In this document: positions 22,386 through 27,523 of the stretch, one piece after another
Numbering within the stretch: position 1 is the first letter of the stretch
Layout of the letters: each line of letters opens with the position of its first letter
Assembly: GCA_017881985.1 (NCBI GenBank)
Contig: JADGQH010000006.1
Coordinates: 1 to 27,523 of the forward strand
Direction of reading: 5' to 3'
Origin: Chloroflexota bacterium
GTDB taxonomy: Bacteria; Chloroflexota; Limnocylindria; Limnocylindrales; CSP1-4
Length of the DNA: 27,523 bases
The notes under the pieces: generated by a model
Told to the model about the DNA's origin: nothing
The model's input: the letters and a program-made list of their open reading frames with translations, nothing else
The model's database searches: none
Position numbers and translations under genes: made by a program

Positions 22386-24677
22386 GTGACCACCTTCGAG
22401 CGGCTCGGCCGATTCACCTACCGCCGCCGCTGGTGGGTGCTGGCCGCGTGGGCGCTCCTCGTCCTCGTCGCGATCCCGTTCGCGCCCCGGGCGCCCGGCG
22501 CGCTGCGGGCCGGCGGCTTTTCGCTCGACGACCTCGAGTCGGCGCGGGCGCGCGCGACCCTGGTGCAGGAGCTCGGCGCACCGCCGTCGGCGCTCGTCCT
22601 TGTCTACGAGGCGACGGGCGACGCGCTGGTGGGCGACCCCGCGTTCGAGGCCGCCGTTCGCGCCGCCACGTCCGGCGTCGCGGCCGCCCCGTACGTGCGG
22701 CAGGTCGCGAGCCACCTGCTGGCTCCCGTCCAGGTGTCCGCCGATCGGCGCGTCGCCTACGACGTGGTCCTGCTCGACATCGCGCCCGACGACTCGCCGG
22801 CCGCGCTGCCCGGAATCGAGGCGGTGCTGCGCACGGCGCCGGGCGTCACGGTGACGCTCGCGGGCGGGCCGGCGTTCTACGGCGACATCCAGAAGGTCTC
22901 GGAGGCCGACCTCCGCCGGGCGGAGCTCGTGAGCCTGCCGCTCGCCGCGATCGCGCTGCTGCTGGTCTTCGGCTCGGTGATCGCAGCCGGCGTCCCCCTC
23001 GTCATCGGCGGCGCCGCGGTCGTCACGGCGCTGGCCCTGATCTTCGGCCTCGCCAGCGTCACCCCGATGAGCATCTTCGTGCTCAACCTGGCCACGCTGC
23101 TCGGCCTGGGGCTCGGCGTGGACTACTCGCTGCTCATGCTGAGCCGCTTCCGCGAGGAGCTGGCGCGGCGCACGCCCGCGGGAACGCGCGCCGATGCCGA
23201 GGCGGTGGAGGCGGCCGTCCGCGTCACCGTGGCGACGGCCGGGCGGGCCGTCTTCTTCTCCGGGCTCACGGTCCTGCTCGGTCTCCTCGGCCTGGTCCTT
23301 TTCGAGTTCATGATCCTGCGCTCCGTCGGGATCGCCGGAGCGCTCGTGGTCGGGATCGCGGTCGCGGCCGCGCTCACGCTCCAGCCGGCGCTCCTCTCCG
23401 TCCTCGGGTCGCGGGTGGATGCGTTCGCGATCCGGAAGGTCCGGCCGGACCCCGGGTCGGATGGTGCCTGGGCACGGCTCGCCCGGCGCGTCATGCGGCA
23501 TCCGTTGCGGGTCTTCTTCCCGACGCTCGCGGTGCTGCTCGTGCTCGGCACGCCCTTCCTCCACGTCCGGTTCAACGCCCCGGACGCGACGATCCTCCCG
23601 GAGAGCGTGCCGTCGCGCGCGTCGTACGAGACGCTGGTCCGGAGCTTCGGCGAAGGTGCCTTCGCCCCGCTGACGCTGGCCGTTCGGACGGATGGGCCGG
23701 CCACAAGCCCGGCGAACATCGCGCGGCTGTACGACTACTCGCGGCGCCTTGCCGCGGATCCGCGCGTCGCTCGCGTGGACAGCCTCGTGGACGTCGACCC
23801 GCGGATCAGCCTGCTCCAGTACCAGCTCCTGTACGCGAGCCCGGGCGGGCCGCCGGACCGGTTCACGGCGACCGCGCTGGCCGCGACCACGAAGGGAGAC
23901 CTGACCGCCTTCACGGTCACGACCGGGTATGGACCCAACCGCGACGAGGCCCGCGCGCTCGTGCGCGACCTGCGCGATCCGGCGAGCCCGCTGGCGCCGC
24001 CGGCCGGCGTGCGCGTCTCGGTCGGGGGCGGGGCGGCCGACGTGAGCGACACCGTGAGCCGCATCGCGGCCGACTTTCCGAGGACGGGCCTCTTCATCGT
24101 GCTCACCACCTACCTGGTCCTCTTCCTGCTCCTCCGCTCCGTCTGGCTGCCGCTCAAGGCGATCATCATGAACACGCTCTCGATCACCGCAGCGTTCGGG
24201 GCGCTCGTGTGGGTCTTCCAGGATGGCAACCTGTCGCGGCTCCTGGGGTTCCAGCCGCTCGGATTCGTGGAGACGACGCTCCCGGTGATCCTGTTCTGCG
24301 TCCTGTTCGGCCTCTCGATGGACTACGAGGTCTTCCTCCTGACGCGCATGAAGGAGGCCTGGGAACGAACCGGCGACAACACGGAGGCCGTCGCGCAGGG
24401 TCTCGAGCGGAGCGGGCGCATCGTGACGTCAGCGGCGCTGATCGTCGTCGTCGTCGCCGGCTCGTTCGTCTTCGCGGACATCGTGCTGATCAAGGCGCTG
24501 GGCCTCGGCGTCGCGCTCGCGGTGGCGATCGACGCCACGGTCGTCCGCGCGCTCCTCGTCCCCGCCACGATGCGGCTCCTCGGGACGTGGAACTGGTGGC
24601 TGCCGGCCCGCCTCGCGCGGCTGCTCCAGGACCGGCTCCCGCGCACCGAGACGGAGCTGGAGGCCCGCTTCCGATGA
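22386..24677 (+). CDS. MMPL family (RND superfamily) transporter
   Basis: A 763-residue integral membrane exporter in two halves, each with one TM helix, a large extracytoplasmic domain and five more TM helices. MMPL relatives move lipids or hydrophobic molecules across the cytoplasmic membrane using the proton gradient. The proton-relay aspartates sit in GLGVDYSLLMLSRF (near 243-256) and GLSMDYEVFLLTRMKEA (near 642-658), both intact. The N-terminus FERLGRFTYRRRWWVLAAWAL is typical. GTG 22386 lacks a visible SD, but there is a stop codon in frame shortly upstream and no better start. The CrtC/AttH-like lipoprotein gene overlaps its stop by 4 bases (ATGA), implying a linked function. Confidence 0.93.
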   Translation: MTTFERLGRFTYRRRWWVLAAWALLVLVAIPFAPRAPGALRAGGFSLDDLESARARATLVQELGAPPSALVLVYEATGDALVGDPAFEAAVRAATSGVAAAPYVRQVASHLLAPVQVSADRRVAYDVVLLDIAPDDSPAALPGIEAVLRTAPGVTVTLAGGPAFYGDIQKVSEADLRRAELVSLPLAAIALLLVFGSVIAAGVPLVIGGAAVVTALALIFGLASVTPMSIFVLNLATLLGLGLGVDYSLLMLSRFREELARRTPAGTRADAEAVEAAVRVTVATAGRAVFFSGLTVLLGLLGLVLFEFMILRSVGIAGALVVGIAVAAALTLQPALLSVLGSRVDAFAIRKVRPDPGSDGAWARLARRVMRHPLRVFFPTLAVLLVLGTPFLHVRFNAPDATILPESVPSRASYETLVRSFGEGAFAPLTLAVRTDGPATSPANIARLYDYSRRLAADPRVARVDSLVDVDPRISLLQYQLLYASPGGPPDRFTATALAATTKGDLTAFTVTTGYGPNRDEARALVRDLRDPASPLAPPAGVRVSVGGGAADVSDTVSRIAADFPRTGLFIVLTTYLVLFLLLRSVWLPLKAIIMNTLSITAAFGALVWVFQDGNLSRLLGFQPLGFVETTLPVILFCVLFGLSMDYEVFLLTRMKEAWERTGDNTEAVAQGLERSGRIVTSAALIVVVVAGSFVFADIVLIKALGLGVALAVAIDATVVRALLVPATMRLLGTWNWWLPARLARLLQDRLPRTETELEARFR

Positions 24678-25924
24678 CAGCCCGCGTCGCACCCGCTCGC
24701 GCTCGCCGCCTGAGGGGGCGCAGCCTGCTCCGGGGGCGCGGACGCCTCCGCGGCCTGCTCCCGTGCCTGCTGGCGTTCGTCGTCGGGGCGTGCTCCGGCC
24801 CGGTGCTCGCGAACCCGCCGGCGGCACGGCCGAGCGCGGCGCCGCGCACCCCGACGCCCTCGGCCCCGGCCGACCCGCGGGCGGTGGTCCTGCCGCGCGA
24901 CGACGGCCCGCACGACCGCCTGACCGAGTGGTGGTACTACACGGGGCACCTCGCCGCCGCGGACGGACGGACGTTCGGCTTCGAGTACGTCGTCTTCCGC
25001 GCCGAACGGGGCGGCTTCCCCGTCAGCTGGGCGAGCCATCTCGCGGTCACCGACGAGGCCGGGCAGCGCTTCGCGTACGGCCAGCGGAGCGAGATCGGTC
25101 CCCAGGTGGATCATTCGCCGCGCGATTCGAACGGCGCGCCCGGCGGCTTCGCGCTGGCGCTCACCGGGGTCGATCCGGCCCGACCCGCGACCCAGGCGAA
25201 CGTGGCATGGACGATGACGGGATCGGGCGGCCGTGACACGCTGTCGGCAGTGGTCGGCCCCGCGGAGGCTGCCGCGACGACCATGCGGAACGGCTTCGGC
25301 CTGCAGCTGGACCTCGCCCCGCTCGCCCCGCCTGCCCTCCACGGTCGCAATGGCTGGGTGGACTTCGGTGGCGCCGGCGGCTCGTACTACTACTCGCGGA
25401 CGCGGATGACCGCGGCCGGCACGCTCGTGGTGGACGGCGAGCGCCTGGCCGTGACCGGCACCGCCTGGTTCGACCACCAGTGGGGCGACTTCATCGCGGT
25501 GGGAGGCGGCGGCTGGGACTGGTTCGCGGTGAACCTTGCCGACGGGACCGACCTGACCGTGTCGCTGGTCCGGAGCGCAGATGGCAGCTACCCCCTCGTG
25601 TACGGCACGCTCGTCCTCCCCGACGGGACGGCGCGGCCGGTCGCCCGCGACGAGATCTCCGTCGACGCCCTGGGCAGCTGGACGAGCGCGAAGACCGGCG
25701 CCACGTATCCGTCGGGCTGGCGCGTCCGGGTCGCGGGGGCCGCCCTCGACGTGACCGTGACGCCGACCGTGCGCGACCAGGAGCTGGATACGCGGGCGAC
25801 GACCGGCGTCGTCTACTGGGAGGGCTCCGAGACGGTGACAGGAACCCAAGCCGGCCGGTCCGTGGCCGGACGCGGCTACGTCGAGCTCACCGGCTACGCC
25901 AACGGCCTGCCGACCACCCCGTGA
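24674..25924 (+). CDS. CrtC/AttH-like lipoprotein (lipocalin-like domains)
   Basis: A 416-residue predicted lipoprotein. An Arg-rich n-region and hydrophobic stretch end in a lipobox, VVGAC, with C40 as lipidation site, followed by a Pro/Ala/Ser linker (about 41-70). The mature part has CrtC/AttH family marks: DRLTEWWYYTGHL (near 85-97), TAWFDHQWGDF (near 263-273), GWDWFAVNLADGTDL, and a closing GYVELTGYANG. The family contains carotenoid hydratases (CrtC) and AttH proteins with two lipocalin-like barrels, so binding or modifying a hydrophobic ligand is likely; the ligand is unknown and no carotenoid genes are here. ATG 24674 overlaps the MMPL stop by 4 bases. The frame is open far upstream only as a shadow of the MMPL gene. 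Confidence 0.88.
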   Translation: MTARVAPARARRLRGRSLLRGRGRLRGLLPCLLAFVVGACSGPVLANPPAARPSAAPRTPTPSAPADPRAVVLPRDDGPHDRLTEWWYYTGHLAAADGRTFGFEYVVFRAERGGFPVSWASHLAVTDEAGQRFAYGQRSEIGPQVDHSPRDSNGAPGGFALALTGVDPARPATQANVAWTMTGSGGRDTLSAVVGPAEAAATTMRNGFGLQLDLAPLAPPALHGRNGWVDFGGAGGSYYYSRTRMTAAGTLVVDGERLAVTGTAWFDHQWGDFIAVGGGGWDWFAVNLADGTDLTVSLVRSADGSYPLVYGTLVLPDGTARPVARDEISVDALGSWTSAKTGATYPSGWRVRVAGAALDVTVTPTVRDQELDTRATTGVVYWEGSETVTGTQAGRSVAGRGYVELTGYANGLPTTP

Positions 25925-25972
25925 CACGGCGGCCGGAAGCGCTCCCCAGGCGATCCCGGGGCCACGCTCGGA

Positions 25973-26122
25973 TTACGCGGCCCTCGATCCGAGAAGGACG
26001 AGGAGTCCCGCCAGCGCCAGCGCGGCGAATCCCGCGATCGCCACCCGATTCCGTCGAGCGATGCGTCCGTAAACGATGAGGATCGCCGCGACGACCGCCA
26101 GCATGAAGGCGAAGCTCGGCAT
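25973..26122 (-). CDS. Small two-TM membrane protein, copy 2
   Basis: A 49-residue protein that is almost entirely two TM helices: FMLAVVAAILIVYGRIARRN and AIAGFAALALAGLLVLLGSR. Its order and key residues match the neighbouring 56-residue protein (AVVxAxLIxxGRxxR, then a second Ala/Leu helix ending in a basic residue), so the two look like a tandem duplication. ATG 26122 is chosen because it aligns with the start of that paralogue; a GTG at 26224, overlapping the preceding stop, would add 34 polar residues and cannot be excluded. Function unknown. Last gene of a minus-strand group with the ABC permease. Confidence 0.6.
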   Translation of the reverse strand: MPSFAFMLAVVAAILIVYGRIARRNRVAIAGFAALALAGLLVLLGSRAA

Positions 26123-26223
26123 ATCAGTCTGTCTCGCCTTCGTTGACGGTTCCGGCCAGGGCGCCGAGGCGTGCCGTCGCCGCTCGTCGCGCGTCCTGCG
26201 CCAGGAGAAGGTCGGTTCGATCA

Positions 26224-26394
26224 CTACCTTCTCAGGAGGAAGAGGGCGCCTGCGACGACGAGCACCGCGATTCCGGCGAAGAAGGCCCAGTCGCCCCACC
26301 AGAGGTCGCGGTTGACCCGGCCGACCAGGATGAGGACCGCGGAGACCACCGCCATCAGGGTCAGGAATGGGTGAGCCCTCACACGAGGCGGCAT
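26224..26394 (-). CDS. Small two-TM membrane protein, copy 1
   Basis: A 56-residue protein with two TM helices: FLTLMAVVSAVLILVGRVNR and DWAFFAGIAVLVVAGALFLL, joined by DLWWG and ending in LLRR. The start is firm: AAGGAGG (26401-26407 on the minus strand) lies 6 bases before ATG 26394, the strongest SD in this region. It starts 51 bases after the ABC permease stop, on the same strand, and is followed by its apparent paralogue. Too short for domain assignment; it could be a transporter accessory peptide or an unrelated small membrane protein. Confidence 0.72.
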   Translation of the reverse strand: MPPRVRAHPFLTLMAVVSAVLILVGRVNRDLWWGDWAFFAGIAVLVVAGALFLLRR

Positions 26395-26445
26395 CTGATT
26401 CCTCCTTCGATCGCTACGGCCCGATAGGGCACGAACATGCTGCAC

Positions 26446-27523
26446 CTACCCACGAGCGTTACCACGGAACGCATCCATGAACCGCACCCGTGTGCCGATG
26501 CGCATGGCTGCGTTGGTGTACATGCGGCCGGCCAGCCAGGTGAGGCCGACGATGGATGCGATGGTCAGCGCAGCGGCCAGGCCGACCTGCCAGACCGGCA
26601 CGTCGCTCGACGCCATCCGCACCGCCATGAGGATCGGGGCGAACGGCGGAAGCAACGAGCACACCGTGGCCAGGGGGCCACTCGGATTCGGCAGCGCGGC
26701 GTACACGAGCAGGTACCCCGCGATCTGGAGGATCGACATGGGCGCGATGGCGCTCTGGACCTCCTCCTGGCGCGAGACGAGGGCGGCGACGGCGGAGTAG
26801 GCCGTGGCGTAGAAGAGGAAGCCGAGCACGAACCAGAACAGGTCGCCCAGGATCCCGGCCACCCCCAGGGCCGGGATGGCGGCGACATTGGTCACCTGGA
26901 CCGCGACGAGCGCGGCCGCGCCCACGATCGTGAGCTGCAGGAGGCCGACGAGGCCGATCCCGATGACCTTGCCCGCGAGCAGGCGGCTCGGCCGGATCGT
27001 GGCGAGCAGGATCTCCATGATCCGCGTCGCCTTCTCCTCGACCACGCCCTGGGCCACCTGGCTGCCGTAGATCCCGAGCGCGATCCAGAGGAGGATGCCG
27101 ACGGCCAGGCCGGCGATCAGGTTCTGGTTCTCCTTGGGCGTGCTGGGCTGGAGGATCTGGACCGGGACCAGGGCCATGGCCGAGGTGACGGCCGCCGGCG
27201 GGAGGCCCGCCTCCGAAAGACGCGCGGACTCCGCGGCCAGGTAGAGGGCGGAGTCGACGTTCGATGGGATCGCAACCTTCACCACGGCCGTCGGCGCGGT
27301 CGACGACCCGGTCACGAGCACGTCGAGCGTGCCCGCCGTTACCTGCGCCTTCCCGACGGTGACGTCGGCGATGTCGCTGACCGTGACGCTGGCCCCCAGG
27401 GACCCGGCCGTTGCCGTGAACGAGTGCGCGAGCGCCTGCGACCCGCCGCTGAAACCGACCCGCACCGGCGTGGTCCTGCCGGCGAGCAGCGACGCCGCGA
27501 CGATGCCGACCACGACGAGGACC
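26446..27523 (-). CDS. ABC-2 type transporter permease (NatB-like), N-terminus outside window
   Basis: The last ~359 residues of an ABC exporter permease; the frame runs off the right edge in a hydrophobic segment (VLVVVGIVAASLL), the first TM helix of this class. A large extracytoplasmic domain of ~125 residues follows, then five or six TM helices. The signature GVVEEKATRIMEILLATIRP and LLAGKVIGIGLVGLLQ are typical of NatB/YhaP-type permeases, which export sodium or small molecules with a separate ATPase. The ATPase gene should lie beyond the right edge. Two tiny paralogous membrane-protein genes follow on the same strand. Confidence 0.9.
   Translation of the reverse strand, partial: VLVVVGIVAASLLAGRTTPVRVGFSGGSQALAHSFTATAGSLGASVTVSDIADVTVGKAQVTAGTLDVLVTGSSTAPTAVVKVAIPSNVDSALYLAAESARLSEAGLPPAAVTSAMALVPVQILQPSTPKENQNLIAGLAVGILLWIALGIYGSQVAQGVVEEKATRIMEILLATIRPSRLLAGKVIGIGLVGLLQLTIVGAAALVAVQVTNVAAIPALGVAGILGDLFWFVLGFLFYATAYSAVAALVSRQEEVQSAIAPMSILQIAGYLLVYAALPNPSGPLATVCSLLPPFAPILMAVRMASSDVPVWQVGLAAALTIASIVGLTWLAGRMYTNAAMRIGTRVRFMDAFRGNARG

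Noticed and set aside
22433..24673. Upstream extension of the lipoprotein frame through the whole MMPL gene
   Set aside because: The MMPL protein is read in another frame here; the extension is Arg/Pro-rich shadow. The lipoprotein signal peptide starts at 24674.
1..27523. CRISPR arrays, insertion sequences, prophage or integration sites
   Set aside because: No regularly spaced repeats, transposase or integrase motifs, terminal inverted repeats or tRNA ends were seen on either strand.

Overview
The window is about 70% G+C, densely packed and ordinary chromosomal in style: no rRNA, tRNA, insertion sequence, prophage or CRISPR array was seen. GTG starts are common, some genes have strong Shine-Dalgarno (SD) sequences, and others start 6-8 bases downstream of a TANNNT hexamer, which suggests leaderless mRNAs. 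GC content, leaderless starts and gene content fit a Chloroflexota lineage (Limnocylindria/Ellin6529-like) or possibly an actinobacterium. This is inference, since there is no marker gene to settle it.

Layout. 1-1185: the end of a tandem GNAT acetyltransferase followed by a second GNAT. 1365-5330: a 1321-residue c-di-GMP signalling protein (GAFx3-GGDEF-PAS-GGDEF-EAL). 5390-8114, all minus: a Bax-inhibitor-1-like membrane protein; a MIP18/DUF59 Fe-S assembly factor coupled to a PduO-type cob(I)alamin adenosyltransferase; and a two-gene unit of a helical protein plus a DUF433 protein. 8163-9206, plus: a four-TM protein and a GNAT. 9196-13616, minus: pabB and pabC (4-nt overlap, p-aminobenzoate branch of folate synthesis), a hypothetical, and a DUF885 putative metallopeptidase. 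13737-15825, plus: CoA-binding protein, flavodoxin-like protein and P1/DmpA peptidase. 15902-18580: a hypothetical (minus), a HemG-like flavodoxin and an S41 (CtpA-type) peptidase whose catalytic lysine position is threonine. 18661-20223, minus: lysine 2,3-aminomutase. 20410-22288: a methyltransferase, a three-TM protein and an OsmC peroxidase. 22386-25924: an MMPL exporter translationally coupled to a CrtC/AttH-like lipoprotein. 25973-27523, minus: an ABC-2 permease, cut by the right edge, followed by two small paralogous two-TM proteins.

How the genes fit together. Four parts look like functional units: pabB-pabC; MIP18-PduO; MMPL plus CrtC/AttH lipoprotein (envelope lipid or isoprenoid handling is a hypothesis); and ABC permease plus two small membrane proteins. 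The rest looks like independent housekeeping, stress and signalling genes. No stretch above 300 bases lacks a gene. The longest gaps are 21581-21820 (divergent promoter region), 20224-20409 (divergent, with a perfect inverted repeat) and 1186-1364 (leader of the c-di-GMP gene). Four convergent gene ends (5331-5389, 15826-15901, 18581-18660, 21181-21253) carry GC-rich palindromes or short repeats.

I found no defence island or unmistakably new machine. The best leads are the MMPL-lipoprotein pair, the duplicated mini membrane proteins, the lysine-less S41 protease and the leaderless-start pattern.
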